Both the position numbers and the translations under genes were made by a program. The notes beneath the pieces were generated by a model. The model had not been told where the DNA came from and made no database searches. It saw nothing but the letters and a program-made list of their open reading frames with translations. Positions 25,242 to 34,910 of a stretch of 64,000 nucleotides of DNA are shown here, in pieces (the first letter of the stretch is position 1; each line of letters starts with the position of its first letter). Origin of the DNA: Candidatus Jettenia sp. (GTDB lineage: Bacteria > Planctomycetota > Brocadiia > Brocadiales > Brocadiaceae); assembly GCA_021650895.1 (NCBI GenBank), contig CP091278.1, forward strand, positions 2,819,659-2,883,658. Direction: 5' to 3'.

Positions 25242-27424
25242 CAACAGTAGCTATTGAAAAAAAACCTGTTACCTTTACCCCTCAACTCCATGCAGATGAT
25301 GCGTATGCAAATTATTGGATGCGACAGGTTACTATCAGACTACGACGAGAGATTTGCTGGCGCTGGTATGAGCGTGGTGTACTTCCCGATGCAAGTCCTA
25401 CAACCCTGCCGCCATTTAGTGATAAGGTCTCTGCGATTCTCGATATGAGCCGCTTCTGGGAAGAAAAAAATACATTTTTTCAAACCGACCCAACAGCGAG
25501 ATATCTGACTGAGCAGCTTACCATGAATCAACCTTCTGAAAATCAGGATGCTATCCAGGGTTCATTCAGATGGGTTGTTGACAGATTGAAATTAGATGAC
25601 ATTTCGTCATTCGTCCTGGCGCTTGGATTATCGGCTATTTTTGACAATGCAGTGGGAAGTATCATTTCTACCTGCCTTAATAGTCCGGCATGTGTTCATC
25701 CAAATTTAGCTCTTGTTCAAAAGCTTTGGGATCATCCTGAATGTGTCTTTATGCTGGCTGATCCGGCACATCCACTATTTCGTTATGGATTACTTCAATA
25801 CGGTAATCAAACCTCTCAAGGCCATGGAGGAATAGATTGGGATACTCCGATTACAGTACCTTCCGTGGTGGCGCATCAATTGCTTTTCCCCGTGTCTGCA
25901 CTTCCTCAGACTTTAATGTCTGTTACTGTTGAGGAGAACAATAAAACTGTCCTTACTGATACTGCTCTTCTGGTTGCGCACCGGTTATGTTCTAAAACGA
26001 ATGATAAACTCCGTATAGTTCCTATTTGTGGGCCAAAAGGTTCGACTCCTGTTGACATAGTCCATGCAATAACGAAAATAACAAAAAGAGATGTTGTAGA
26101 ATTTAAAGGAGATCCCGGACTTCTGAAAAATATCCATTATATGAACTCACTTGCAACCCTTTGCTGGTTAAAGAATATGGATTTATTTCTGAACCAACAC
26201 GTAATTTCAGCTTTAAGCGACAATAAACAAGGATTTGATACCCACTTGCTTTCCTGCTTATCGATGTCTATAACCGTCTTCCTGGGTATTACCGGAAGAG
26301 GCCTGCTAACTCATATACCGGGCGATCTTTTATTACCCATAGTTGAAATTCCCCAATTTCCCTATTATGAGCGTATTGATTACTGGAAAAAAATGCTGGG
26401 AGTGAAAGCAGAGGGTTTAGATGGTATTATTATGGAATGCTCCAGACGTTTCCGTTACGAAAAAGGGACTATTAACGCTATCTGTGATGGACTCAAAGGA
26501 TTTCTCAGGCCAATTTCAGAAAAGGATTTTATTGGAGCGTGCAGGGCGGAGTTGGAGTGGGATGTTGGTGAACTGGCTCAAAAGGTTATTCCCCGTTTTG
26601 AAGACGAGGAATTGATCCTGCCTCATAACCAGCGCTTGCAATTTCAGGAGATTATCAGGGCGATGAAGTCTCTTACGAAGGTGCATTATGACTGGGGAAT
26701 GAGTAAGGTGTGGAACGAAAGTGGTATTTCTCTACTCTTTGCAGGTCCGCCTGGTACTGGTAAAACGATGGCGGCAGAGATATTAGCAAACAAACTTGAC
26801 CTGCCAATGTACCGTATCGATTTGTCTCAAGTGGTTAACAAATATATAGGAGAGACGGAAAAGAACCTGAAAAGATTGTTCGATGCTGCGGATGTTTCTG
26901 ACACGATTCTTTTCTTTGATGAAGCCGATGCCCTCTTTGGACGCAGGACAGAGGTCAAGGATGCACACGACCGCTATGCCAACCTTGAAATCAGCTATTT
27001 GCTGGAACGGATGGAACGGTTTAAGGGATTAGCAATCCTGGCTACCAACCGTAAAAAAGACATTGATGAGGCATTTTTAAGGAGGTTGCGCTATATCCTT
27101 GATTTTCCCCTTCCGGATGTTGAACACAGGGAAAAGATCTGGCTCCAGGTTATTCCCAAAACAATCGATAGCTCGAAGATCGATTTCCGCTTTCTGGCAA
27201 AGCAATTTCAGCTTGCTGGCGGGCACATCCGCTCAATTGTTTTCAATGCTTGTTTGCAAAGCACAAACGGTTTGGATGTTTACAAAAATGGCTTTAAAGG
27301 CCAGTTGACAATGGAAAAGATTATAATCGCTGTAAAGAGGGAGTACGAAAAGTTGAATCGTGCTATAAGCCTTGAGCAGTTTGGTCCATACGCAAAAATT
27401 ATTGAAAGGATGGAACATGAATAG
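25238..27424 (+). CDS. eCIS AAA+ ATPase (Afp15/Pvc15-like)
   Basis: 728 residues. A long N-terminal region of about 460 residues precedes one AAA+ module: Walker A GPPGTGKT near residue 502, Walker B ILFFDEADALFGRR near 555, sensor-1 ILATNRKKDIDEAFLRR, and a C-terminal lid. Pvc15-like ATPases are conserved in eCIS loci and are linked with payload loading or assembly. It is translationally coupled to both neighbours (ATGA overlap upstream, an 8-bp overlap downstream). Confidence 0.9.
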   Translation: MTTVAIEKKPVTFTPQLHADDAYANYWMRQVTIRLRREICWRWYERGVLPDASPTTLPPFSDKVSAILDMSRFWEEKNTFFQTDPTARYLTEQLTMNQPSENQDAIQGSFRWVVDRLKLDDISSFVLALGLSAIFDNAVGSIISTCLNSPACVHPNLALVQKLWDHPECVFMLADPAHPLFRYGLLQYGNQTSQGHGGIDWDTPITVPSVVAHQLLFPVSALPQTLMSVTVEENNKTVLTDTALLVAHRLCSKTNDKLRIVPICGPKGSTPVDIVHAITKITKRDVVEFKGDPGLLKNIHYMNSLATLCWLKNMDLFLNQHVISALSDNKQGFDTHLLSCLSMSITVFLGITGRGLLTHIPGDLLLPIVEIPQFPYYERIDYWKKMLGVKAEGLDGIIMECSRRFRYEKGTINAICDGLKGFLRPISEKDFIGACRAELEWDVGELAQKVIPRFEDEELILPHNQRLQFQEIIRAMKSLTKVHYDWGMSKVWNESGISLLFAGPPGTGKTMAAEILANKLDLPMYRIDLSQVVNKYIGETEKNLKRLFDAADVSDTILFFDEADALFGRRTEVKDAHDRYANLEISYLLERMERFKGLAILATNRKKDIDEAFLRRLRYILDFPLPDVEHREKIWLQVIPKTIDSSKIDFRFLAKQFQLAGGHIRSIVFNACLQSTNGLDVYKNGFKGQLTMEKIIIAVKREYEKLNRAISLEQFGPYAKIIERMEHE

Positions 27425-27686
27425 AACAAACATTCACATTGATCGATTCCATATCCGGCTGAAGGGCATTTCTCCTCAGACTGCTCATTCCTTAGTAAAT
27501 GGTCTGGGGAATGGATTGCTTGGTCAGCTTGCAAAACATCCTCATCTTTTGAGGGAAAAGCAACCGATTCATATCGATACCATGAATATGGGTACCCTCA
27601 AAGCAGGACAGGATGGAAATTCAGCAAACTTAAGAAGCTTAATCGTTGACAGAACTGCCAGTTGTATCAAAGATCACCTGAGATAA
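27417..27686 (+). CDS. Small conserved eCIS-locus protein
   Basis: 89 residues from the ATG at 27417, which lies inside the last codons of the ATPase gene. MNRTNIHIDRFHIRLKGIS, then HSLVNGLGNGLLGQL, looks like the short proteins often found directly after Pvc15-type ATPases in eCIS loci. No motif indicates activity. It ends the first structural block; about 1 kb of repeats follows. Confidence 0.65.
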   Translation: MNRTNIHIDRFHIRLKGISPQTAHSLVNGLGNGLLGQLAKHPHLLREKQPIHIDTMNMGTLKAGQDGNSANLRSLIVDRTASCIKDHLR

Positions 27687-27747
27687 ACAGGAAAGAAGAA
27701 TAGAGAGGATAAAGGATACAGAAAGGCCTGGAAATTTATGGAGGAGA

Positions 27748-27812
27748 ATTTCCATGCTGCGGAGCAACCCTTTCGGATTGCTATCCCCGTGCACATTCAC
27801 GTGGGGGCGGCA
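27748..27812. repeat. Family 1 palindrome, degenerate copy
   Basis: GAGCAACCCTTTCGGATTGCTATCC is followed by a CCCCGTGCACATTCACGTGGGGG hairpin region (read in parts), without the right-hand GCAAGGC hairpin. Confidence 0.6.
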
Positions 27813-27893
27813 ATATATGCATCAAGCAAGAATAGTGCTCCATAAAAAAGGAGGTATCCCTTTGGAAAAATAGCAATGTGTGTTCATGTTCCC

Positions 27894-28078
27894 CTCTAAT
27901 CCCCCCTAACCCCCCTTTAAAAAAGGGGGGAAAGTAAAGACTAAGTTTAGAAAGGGGGGAAAGAAGGATAAGTTTAGAAAAGGAGGAAACGAGGGATTTC
28001 CCCCTTTTTTAAAGGAGATAAAGGGAGATTGGATTTTCCCCCTTTTCTAAAGGGGGACTAAGGGGGATTACGGGTGGT
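27894..28078. repeat. Family 2 repeat: C-rich and G-rich arms
   Basis: CCCCCCTTTAAAAAAGGGGGG and related strings such as TTTAGAAAAGGGGGAAA alternate with their complements. The same arms recur at 37815-38010, 53455-53645, 57180-57250, 60733-61080, 61200-61510, 62970-63215 and 63459-63485, often flanking other elements. Confidence 0.7.
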
Positions 28079-28123
28079 TTGTTATTCTTCACCGTTTACC
28101 TATTTTAGCTTGATGCATATGGG

Positions 28124-28396
28124 GGCGGCAAGGCTAAAGCCTTGCCCTACATCGCAATAAGAGATAAAGGGTGCTGAAGGTCTAATTAAATGTATAGGAA
28201 TTTCAAAGTAATTTGTTTTTCCTATGTCATTCCCACGAAAGTGGGAATCCAGGTGCCTTTTTGAAGCATCTGGATTCCCGTTTACACGGGAATGACAAAA
28301 TAATGCAAAAGTCTCTGCCAAAGGCAGCCTAATTGAATGCTGTAGGGTAAGGCTTTAGCCTTGCCAGGCAACCCTAAAGGGTTGCTGCTCTACGGA
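28124..28396. repeat. Tandem family 1 copies around a separate inverted repeat
   Basis: A family 1 right half lies at 28124-28157 and an inverted-orientation copy at 28341-28396. Between them, 28225-28297 is a distinct long inverted repeat: TGTCATTCCCACGAAAGTGG is matched by a near complement ending in GGGAATGACA. Confidence 0.65.
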
Positions 28397-28544
28397 ATTG
28401 AAATTTCTCAACGTTAAACGCAGAGACACACGATGTTGCAATGGTACAGACGCAGGATTTTGGAGATGTAAGATGTTGCGTCTCTACTTTACTTAATCCC
28501 GTAGGGATGTCATGATTATAGAGAAAGCTGTAAGCCGGTTCCTG

Positions 28545-28641
28545 GGGTGGCACTGACAAACTTTGTTTGTCAGTGTTTTGTAATCCATATCCATGTACGT
28601 AGGTAAATATGCACGGACAAACGAGTTTATCCGTGCCACCC
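28545..28641. repeat. Family 4 element with GGGTGGCAC/GTGCCACCC ends
   Basis: The left hairpin is CACTGACAAA with TTTGTCAGTG and the right hairpin GCACGGACAAA with TTTATCCGTGC. The outer ends are inverted repeats. Related copies lie at 45875-45960, 61274-61400 and 61515-61600. Confidence 0.65.
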
Positions 28642-28740
28642 TCTATGATAGAGATAAGGGATATGGGTAAGAATAAACCTGGGTAGGGATTTAGGAGTGG
28701 TCTTCAACATGATTTTTTGATAATCACAAGAGGAGATAGT

Positions 28741-29409
28741 ATGCCATATTTAGTAAGAGGGGCACTCGTAGAATATGGAAGCGACTTTCTGGGGCCTCTT
28801 TTAAATGCCGTAACTTTTCAATTTAATCCTGAAAGTCTTTCCCGGGCTATCCAAATACCTACCCGTCCAACGGGGGTTGCAAGCCGGGAAGTAGGCCAGA
28901 CAGGTGAAGTTCCTGTTGAAAAAATTACCTTTACCGCACATTTTAACGCTGCAGATCAGTTGGATAAAGGTGACAAGACGGCAAGGGCCTACGGTATTGG
29001 TCATCAGTTGGCTGCTTTAGAAAAAATGGTCCATCCAAAAGAAACAGTAAATGGTTTCATGGCAAAGGCTGTTGATGAAATTGGAAAACTATTAAGTAAT
29101 GTTGCGGGCGTTACCGTAACTCTTCCTATTCCCAGAGAGAATTATCCCCGCACCCTTTTTATGTGGGGACAGATGCGGGTATTGCCGGTAATTATTGAGT
29201 CTATGAATATTACCGAGCAGCAGTATGATCAATCTCTCAATCCAATTCAGGCCGAGGTTTCACTCGGTTTGAATGTAATAACGATTAATTCTTATATAGA
29301 TGATACAGTCGCCCGAGGCGCTCTTACATGGTCGAACCTTGCAAAAGATAAAGCGATAGAGAATCTTGTTAACACGGCAAAACAAGGAATTGATATTATC
29401 CCATTCTAG
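28741..29409 (+). CDS. eCIS CIS_tube / Pvc7-like baseplate protein
   Basis: 222 residues from the ATG at 28741 with AAGAGGAG upstream; a start at 28717 is possible but lacks a site. The motif TFQFNPESLSRAIQIP and PVEKITFTAHFNAADQL are typical of the contractile-injection-system tube-protein N-terminal domain (PF19266 type, Afp7/Pvc7). In Afp7 this domain is normally joined to a LysM domain. Here LysM is a separate gene ten bases downstream. The protein probably connects the hub to the tube at the baseplate. Confidence 0.8.
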   Translation: MPYLVRGALVEYGSDFLGPLLNAVTFQFNPESLSRAIQIPTRPTGVASREVGQTGEVPVEKITFTAHFNAADQLDKGDKTARAYGIGHQLAALEKMVHPKETVNGFMAKAVDEIGKLLSNVAGVTVTLPIPRENYPRTLFMWGQMRVLPVIIESMNITEQQYDQSLNPIQAEVSLGLNVITINSYIDDTVARGALTWSNLAKDKAIENLVNTAKQGIDIIPF

Positions 29410-29419
29410 GAGATGTACG

Positions 29420-29692
29420 ATGTTTTTAGAATCATCGAGATATAATAAAATAAAAACGGTAGACGTTATCATGAAAGATGGAAGGGTCGTAAAGGCTGTA
29501 ACGCTAAGAAAACTACCATTCATACAGGGTAAACATACCATGATAAAAGGAAATGACCGCCTCGACATCATTGCCCGGCGTAAGTATAACAACCCTGCGA
29601 TGTTTTGGCATATTGCAGATGCAAATACCGAGTTACAGGCCAATGATCTCGTTAAAGAGACAGGGCGCATGATAAAGATACCGGAGCACTAA
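29420..29692 (+). CDS. LysM-type small baseplate protein (gp53/Pvc7 C-terminal-like)
   Basis: 90 residues from the ATG at 29420 with AGGAGAT upstream. HTMIKGNDRLDIIARRKYNN, then PAMFWHIADAN and a terminal GRMIKIPEH, form one LysM-like unit as in Afp7/Pvc7 and gp53-like proteins. In baseplates this module binds hub proteins rather than peptidoglycan. Its stop overlaps the hub gene start by one base. Confidence 0.8.
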   Translation: MFLESSRYNKIKTVDVIMKDGRVVKAVTLRKLPFIQGKHTMIKGNDRLDIIARRKYNNPAMFWHIADANTELQANDLVKETGRMIKIPEH

Positions 29693-30843
29693 TGCCAGAT
29701 ATCAGATTCAGAATATTTTTTGATAATAATCCCGCTACCCGCGAGCAGCTAGAGAGAGTAGAAGAGATCACGGTGGAGCAGGAAGTGGATATGGCATGGG
29801 AGGCACGTATTCAAATTCCTGTCTATCTTGATAATAACGGGAATTGGGTGGGAGAGGATGATCGTTTCATGAGGTCTTTTTCTCGTCTGAGGGTGGAGAT
29901 TCAAGTTGATACATTGCCTTTTACGCCTCTTATTGATGGACCGATTGTTAAATATGACAACCAAAAGAGTTCAAAACCGGGTGAGAGTATAATCATCATG
30001 ATTGTTCAGGATGACAGCGTATATTTGAATCGGAGAGAGAGCGTAGTACGTTTTGAGAATATGTCGGATCATGAAATTGCAATGCAAGTATTTCGCAGTA
30101 TTGAACAGATAGCATCGTTTGATATTGAAGCTACGTCCAAGCCGCTAGGAGCTTTTTCACCTAACGTAGTTCAGCGCAGCACAGAGATGCAGCTACTCAG
30201 GTTCCTGGCGAGGCGACAGGGGAAACATGCCTACGTTTTGCCAGGGAGTGAGCCTGGACTGAGTATCGGTTGTTTTAAGGACCTTCCTGCTCAAACAGAT
30301 GGATTACCTCTTCTTATCTTATTGGGAAAGGATCGTAATATCGAAACGTTTCATATAAAAAATAATGTCCAAAGGCCGGCTACCGTAAAAGCTGCCACAA
30401 TTAGTATCTGCGATAAGGAGGTAATGAAGGCAACTACTCATTTTAACAAGATCGACCTCCTTGGTGAAGCGGCGCCATGGCCGGAGAATGAAGCAGATAA
30501 GGCCGTTCAGATACTTCCTCCTTATCAGGGAGAATCGGTAGACCTTGATCATATCGTAACTGCCGAAGCTGCAAATTTGAGCTATGCCTTCGAGGCGACA
30601 GGGAGCATATTAGATCATTTCTATCCGGGTGTATTGCAGCCCTATAGGGTGGTTAGTGTTTTGGGGGGAAATAGCAGGCTGAGCGGAAATTATCTGATTA
30701 GTAAGGTTACCCATACGTTAACACGGTCTGTGTATTCTCAGTCTTTTACCATGAGGAGAAATGCACAGTCTGAGCGTTTTGACAGCAGTTTTCTTAAGCT
30801 TGCCGAAGGTATGGCTACCAATCTTGTGAGGAGTATTTTCTGA
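29692..30843 (+). CDS. eCIS baseplate hub protein (gp27/GpD-like)
   Basis: 383 residues. RFRIFFDNNPATREQLERVE begins a protein with the phage late-control D fold, including SMSDHEIAMQ-like helices around residue 120, LRFLARRQGKHAYVLPG and a C-terminal YLISKVTHTLTRSVY. It is the trimeric hub that joins tube and spike. In Afp8/Pvc8, hub and spike are one VgrG-like chain. Here the gp27 part stands alone and the OB-fold spike is the next gene, overlapping by one base. Confidence 0.82.
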   Translation: MPDIRFRIFFDNNPATREQLERVEEITVEQEVDMAWEARIQIPVYLDNNGNWVGEDDRFMRSFSRLRVEIQVDTLPFTPLIDGPIVKYDNQKSSKPGESIIIMIVQDDSVYLNRRESVVRFENMSDHEIAMQVFRSIEQIASFDIEATSKPLGAFSPNVVQRSTEMQLLRFLARRQGKHAYVLPGSEPGLSIGCFKDLPAQTDGLPLLILLGKDRNIETFHIKNNVQRPATVKAATISICDKEVMKATTHFNKIDLLGEAAPWPENEADKAVQILPPYQGESVDLDHIVTAEAANLSYAFEATGSILDHFYPGVLQPYRVVSVLGGNSRLSGNYLISKVTHTLTRSVYSQSFTMRRNAQSERFDSSFLKLAEGMATNLVRSIF

Positions 30844-31370
30844 TGATAGATCCTGATATGGAAAAACTTGTTGTTGAGTTAACGGAATTTACACGATCCC
30901 GCTATTTTGGAAAATACCGTGGTCTTGTCAAGGATGTAAACGACTCGGAAAATATGGGTCGCATCATTGCCCAGGTTCCCGAGGTGTATGGAGATGAAAA
31001 CTCTCCGTGGGCGTTGCCTGTTGTTCCTTTTGCAGGTAAAAATCATGGTCTGGTTGTGCTTCCGGAGGTGGGTGATGGAGTTTGGATAGAGTTTGAGGCA
31101 GGGGATCCATCCCGCCCTATTTGGACGGGCTGTTGGTGGGGCTGTGAAGAAATGCCTGAGCCGGGTGGAACAAAAACAAGGGTTTTGGCAACATCGGGAG
31201 GGCATAAGGTCATACTGGATGATGATAAAAAGGAGTTGAGGCTTCTCCATTCCGGCGGTTCAGAGATAACCATGACAGAGAATGAGATTATGCTAAAGAT
31301 TGGCTCCACTCAGATTATTCTTTCTGCACGTGGAGTAAATATCAATAATGGGGCGTTTGAGGTGAGATAA
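30843..31370 (+). CDS. eCIS spike protein with gpV/gp5 OB-fold
   Basis: 175 residues. FGKYRGLVKDVNDSENMGR, then APL-like ENSPWALPVVPFAGK, LPEVGDGVWIEFEAGDPSRP and WTGCWWG are classic for baseplate assembly protein V / VgrG OB domains. The remaining C-terminal strands (GGHKVILDDDKKEL, GSEITMTENEIMLKIG) form a short beta-helix needle. The PAAR-like tip gene follows after 330 bp of repeats. Confidence 0.88.
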   Translation: MIDPDMEKLVVELTEFTRSRYFGKYRGLVKDVNDSENMGRIIAQVPEVYGDENSPWALPVVPFAGKNHGLVVLPEVGDGVWIEFEAGDPSRPIWTGCWWGCEEMPEPGGTKTRVLATSGGHKVILDDDKKELRLLHSGGSEITMTENEIMLKIGSTQIILSARGVNINNGAFEVR

Positions 31371-31387
31371 GGATAATGTTATTTTCA

Positions 31388-31505
31388 TGTATAGGAATTT
31401 CCATGCTGTAGGGCAACCCTTTAGGGTTGCTAGCCCCGTGCATGTTCACACGGGGACGGCAAGGCTAAAGCCTTGCCCTACGTTAGGCAGCCTGGTTTAA
31501 TGTGT
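31388..31505 (+). repeat. Family 1 palindromic element, full copy
   Basis: In order: a TGTATAGGAATTTCCA lead, GTAGGGC, GCAACCC/GGGTTGC hairpin, CCCCGTG/CACACGGGG hairpin, GCAAGGC/GCCTTGC hairpin, CCCTACG, then a GGCAGCCTGGTTTAATG tail. The outer GTAGGGCAA/TTGCCCTAC arms can pair, making a nested cruciform of about 80 bp. Confidence 0.75.
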
Positions 31506-31570
31506 AGAAATTCAAATCCCTAACCTCAATTGTAGAGACGCAAGATTTTACGTCTCTGCAGGGGAATGAA

Positions 31571-31640
31571 CCCACCCCTAACCCCTCCCAGGAGGGGAAT
31601 AAAAAAGTCCCCTATCGGGAGGGGATTTAGGGGTGGGTAA
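31571..31640. repeat. Inverted repeat CCCCTAACCCCTCCC / GGGAGGGGATTTAGGGG
   Basis: Arms surround AATAAAAAAGT. A close copy lies at 38327-38390. No gene is present. Confidence 0.6.
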
Positions 31641-31701
31641 AAAAGAAAAGTCTTTGGGTTTTGTCTTTTAAAACCTAACCTAGCTTATATGGGGAGTTAA
31701 C

Positions 31702-32034
31702 ATGCCGGGAAACATCTTGACAATATCAAGTACTATCATGTGTCCCCATGGAGGCCGGGCGATGCTTATTACTTCCAATAGAAAGGTCTTTGCCAATAAT
31801 GCGTTTGTCCTGCTGGAAACCGACGTTCATCCTGTAATAGGTTGCCCTTTTTATAGGGGAGATACCTATTCACCCTGTGTACGAATCGAATGGTCTGCGG
31901 GAGCAAACAGAGTAACTGTTCATGAAATACCAGTACTCGTCAAATCAAGTATGGGAAAATGTTTTAATCCTGATGGTACTCTCCAAGGGGTTGCAACTAT
32001 TATAAACACTCAAAGAAAGGCATCGGCGCAATGA
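31702..32034 (+). CDS. PAAR-like / DUF4280 spike-tip protein
   Basis: 110 residues. The N-terminus MPGNILTISSTIMCPHGGRA and the later VIGCPFYRGDTYSPCVRIEW fit the DUF4280/PAAR-like family that caps VgrG-type spikes (Afp10-like). Conserved Cys/His positions (CPHGG, GCPF, PCV) are suited to metal binding at the tip. Its stop overlaps the gp25-like start by 4 bp. Confidence 0.82.
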   Translation: MPGNILTISSTIMCPHGGRAMLITSNRKVFANNAFVLLETDVHPVIGCPFYRGDTYSPCVRIEWSAGANRVTVHEIPVLVKSSMGKCFNPDGTLQGVATIINTQRKASAQ

Positions 32035-32411
32035 CACAAGAATATGGAAAACATCTATCATTCCCTTTCCGTATAGGAAAAGATGGCCGGACAGCTCAGG
32101 TGTCATCCCTTGAGGAACATGTACGGGATGAGTTGATCCAATTAATCCTGACCAATCTTGGTGAGCGGCTTTTTCTGCCAGATTTTGGCGGAGGTGTGCG
32201 CCGCCTTGTTTTTGAAAATGCCGATGAGACCTTGGGTGCGATGACGAAGGCCATACTTACTCAGGCGATTTCACAATGGCTTGGTCACCGGATAACATTA
32301 GAGGATCTTATAGTTATTGTGGAACATGAAAAGATCGGGGTGGAGATTAAATACCGGATTGCAGGGACTGAAGATACCAGAGTGATGAAGTTTGAGCGAA
32401 AAGGGGGATAA
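32031..32411 (+). CDS. eCIS baseplate wedge protein (gp25/GpW-like)
   Basis: 126 residues. HVRDELIQLILTNLGERLFL, then PDFGGGVRRLVFENADE, matches the GPW/gp25 family (Afp9/Pvc9). The protein nucleates sheath assembly on the baseplate. It is followed directly by a baseplate-J-like gene (stop codon touching the next ATG). Confidence 0.9.
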   Translation: MTQEYGKHLSFPFRIGKDGRTAQVSSLEEHVRDELIQLILTNLGERLFLPDFGGGVRRLVFENADETLGAMTKAILTQAISQWLGHRITLEDLIVIVEHEKIGVEIKYRIAGTEDTRVMKFERKGG

Positions 32412-34910
32412 ATGGCTATTAAAAACCAGGAGGCCTTACATGAGCGGGCGAATAATCTGGAAGCTCACCATCTTAACGGTTTTAAACTCGTATTGGTAAC
32501 TTTACACCCGGATCCAAATCCAACCGAGGCGCACCTGGAGGTTCATTTCCATAATAATAATGAGATTACAAACATTTTAAATGATTTTGCAGCGAATCCA
32601 ACGGTGGCAAAACAGATCTTTCCCATTTCCGGAGGCCATCGGATTCTTGCCGGTCCAGCCTCTGGCCAGGTCAAAGTTGTTGCAATTTCCGGAAATCCGA
32701 CCGATACATTTTTAACGCTGACAGTAGCGCCGATAGGCGACTATTCAACCTATACCGTAAGCACAAATTATCAAAATATCGATCCTGTTTTTGCTGAAAT
32801 CGATTTTAAATTTCGCCCCGGATGTTTTCAGTATTGTGCGCCTGACTGGGAACCTGCTCCTGAACCGAAGATAGACCCTCCCATTGATTATTTGGCAAAA
32901 GATTATGATTCATTCCGGCATACCATGATCGCTGCAATGATGGAACGAGTGCCAGGCTGGGAACCTACGAGCGAGGCCGATCTGGATCAAGTGTTGTTAG
33001 AACTGTTCAGTGCTGCGGCAGACGAGTTAAGCGACTACCAGGATAGGGTTATGAATGAGGCATATCTCGCTACTGTGCGCAAAAGAGTCTCCCTGGCGCG
33101 GCATGCCCGATTGATGGATTATCACATCCATCAGGGCAACCAGGCAAGTACGTGGCTGGCCTTGAAATTGGACAACGGGCACGAACTCGACTTACCCAAA
33201 CCAAATCCAAATCCTGCGGCTAAACCGATAAATCTTAGAGTTTGGGCGGGAGATGATGATATAAACGTCCCTTCTTCTGTCGTCTTTGTGACCCGAACAC
33301 AACAGCATCTGCACTATTTGCTTAATCAAATGGGCCTGTACACATGGAGCAATTCAATCCCGTCCCTTGCAACCGGAAGTACTATCGCTGATCTAAAGCT
33401 TGCCTTAACCGGACAACCACCTGCAGTAATTGTCCAGAATTTGATCCGTTCAGGATTGGTCCGGTATCTTTTAATTCAGGAATGGAAGAATCCGGCAACT
33501 GGTGAGAAGCCAGGCAGGGATCCAACAAAAAGGCAACTGCTAAAGTTGCTTTCTGGAGACAAAGGAGCTACGGCAATGCAAGATCCTTTGACTGGAGAAT
33601 GGTTCGTACGGGTTCGGTGGGAGGAAAGGGACAAGTTGAAAAGCAACTACTGTTTTACGGTGGATTGCCCTGCACCAAAAGGCAAGATCGAAGACATTTC
33701 CCTTTTTCATGGAAACTTAGTAGAAGGTTATCACGGTCGGCCAGAAGAAACTATTTTTAAGGAATACGGAACGACTCTTGCCAGTTCAAATGAATTTTAT
33801 TATGAAAGGACTGGCGATGCAGATGAGAAGACCGGTAAGAAAAATAATAGGTGGGGTGCCGTTTGCAAGTTGCCGGAAGGACCCCTTGCTTATAAAAATA
33901 ACTCTCCGGATGGTAAGGTGCCATACGGTGAGATACCACCGGAGTCCACCCTTGAAGTGGCAGTGGAAACACAGGGAGGCGGTATTGACACGTGGAACGA
34001 AGTCATTAGTTTGGTTCATAGCGATGAAAACGACGATCACTTTATTGTAGAAACCGATGAAGAGGGAAAAAGCCTGATCCGCTTTGGAAACGGTACCAAT
34101 GGCAAAGAGCTACCGGATAAAGCTGTTGTTCACTGCTCTTACCAGATTGGTCAGGGCCTTGACGGTAATATCGGTGCGGATAAAGTGGTCAATTTTAATA
34201 GGGCGGCTTTTCCTGAAATAGTGGAATGCTGGAACCCCTTTGATGTAATAAATGGAAGATCTCCTGAACCTGTGGTAGAAATCGTTCGTCGTATTCCGGA
34301 GGCATATCGATTCCGTCAGCTCCGTGCAGTAACCCTCAAAGATTATGTAGATCGCGCTAAAGAACTCCCAAAAGTCTCGAACGCCTCAGCCAGGTACCTG
34401 TGGACCGGAAGTTGGAGAACCGTTCAGGTTACGATTGATCCGGCTGGCACAACCGTATTGGACGATGAGCTGCGAAAAGAGATCGAAGGCTATCTGAACG
34501 CCGTCAGGCTTATCGGAGAAGACCTGGAGATACGCCCGCCTCGATTTGTTCCCTTGGAAATACACGTCTTACTCTGTATCCATCCCGACTACTGGCCTGA
34601 GGATGTTAAATCCATCCTCGAGCAGGAGTTTTCAGACGGTTTTACGCCGGATGGACGCATGGCGTTCTTTCATCCGGACCTGTGGACGTTTGGGCAGGAA
34701 CTCAGGGAAAGCCAAATCATCGGACGTACGCAGTTGATTGAAGGTGTTGATCATGTGATTGCCGTGACCATGAAGCGATGGAACGAAGTCACACCAGGTA
34801 CGGCAGGGGTCATCGAAGTACGACCAAACGAGATTATTCAGGTCAGAAATGATCCTGATCACAGGGAAAAAGGATTTATCGATTTTACGGTAAAAGGAGG
34901 CCGCCAATGA
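32412..34910 (+). CDS. Baseplate J-like wedge protein 1 (Afp11/Pvc11-like)
   Basis: 832 residues. The N-terminal half includes DPPIDYLAKDYDSFRHTMI and DLDQVLLELFSAAADELSDY, which mark putative baseplate assembly proteins of the gp6/J family. A later stretch has LIRFGNGTNGKELPDKAVV and the C-terminal FRQLRAVTLKDYVDRAKELP. The first 150 residues form an extra beta-rich domain. It builds the wedge around the hub. The next gene overlaps by 4 bp. Confidence 0.88.
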   Translation: MAIKNQEALHERANNLEAHHLNGFKLVLVTLHPDPNPTEAHLEVHFHNNNEITNILNDFAANPTVAKQIFPISGGHRILAGPASGQVKVVAISGNPTDTFLTLTVAPIGDYSTYTVSTNYQNIDPVFAEIDFKFRPGCFQYCAPDWEPAPEPKIDPPIDYLAKDYDSFRHTMIAAMMERVPGWEPTSEADLDQVLLELFSAAADELSDYQDRVMNEAYLATVRKRVSLARHARLMDYHIHQGNQASTWLALKLDNGHELDLPKPNPNPAAKPINLRVWAGDDDINVPSSVVFVTRTQQHLHYLLNQMGLYTWSNSIPSLATGSTIADLKLALTGQPPAVIVQNLIRSGLVRYLLIQEWKNPATGEKPGRDPTKRQLLKLLSGDKGATAMQDPLTGEWFVRVRWEERDKLKSNYCFTVDCPAPKGKIEDISLFHGNLVEGYHGRPEETIFKEYGTTLASSNEFYYERTGDADEKTGKKNNRWGAVCKLPEGPLAYKNNSPDGKVPYGEIPPESTLEVAVETQGGGIDTWNEVISLVHSDENDDHFIVETDEEGKSLIRFGNGTNGKELPDKAVVHCSYQIGQGLDGNIGADKVVNFNRAAFPEIVECWNPFDVINGRSPEPVVEIVRRIPEAYRFRQLRAVTLKDYVDRAKELPKVSNASARYLWTGSWRTVQVTIDPAGTTVLDDELRKEIEGYLNAVRLIGEDLEIRPPRFVPLEIHVLLCIHPDYWPEDVKSILEQEFSDGFTPDGRMAFFHPDLWTFGQELRESQIIGRTQLIEGVDHVIAVTMKRWNEVTPGTAGVIEVRPNEIIQVRNDPDHREKGFIDFTVKGGRQ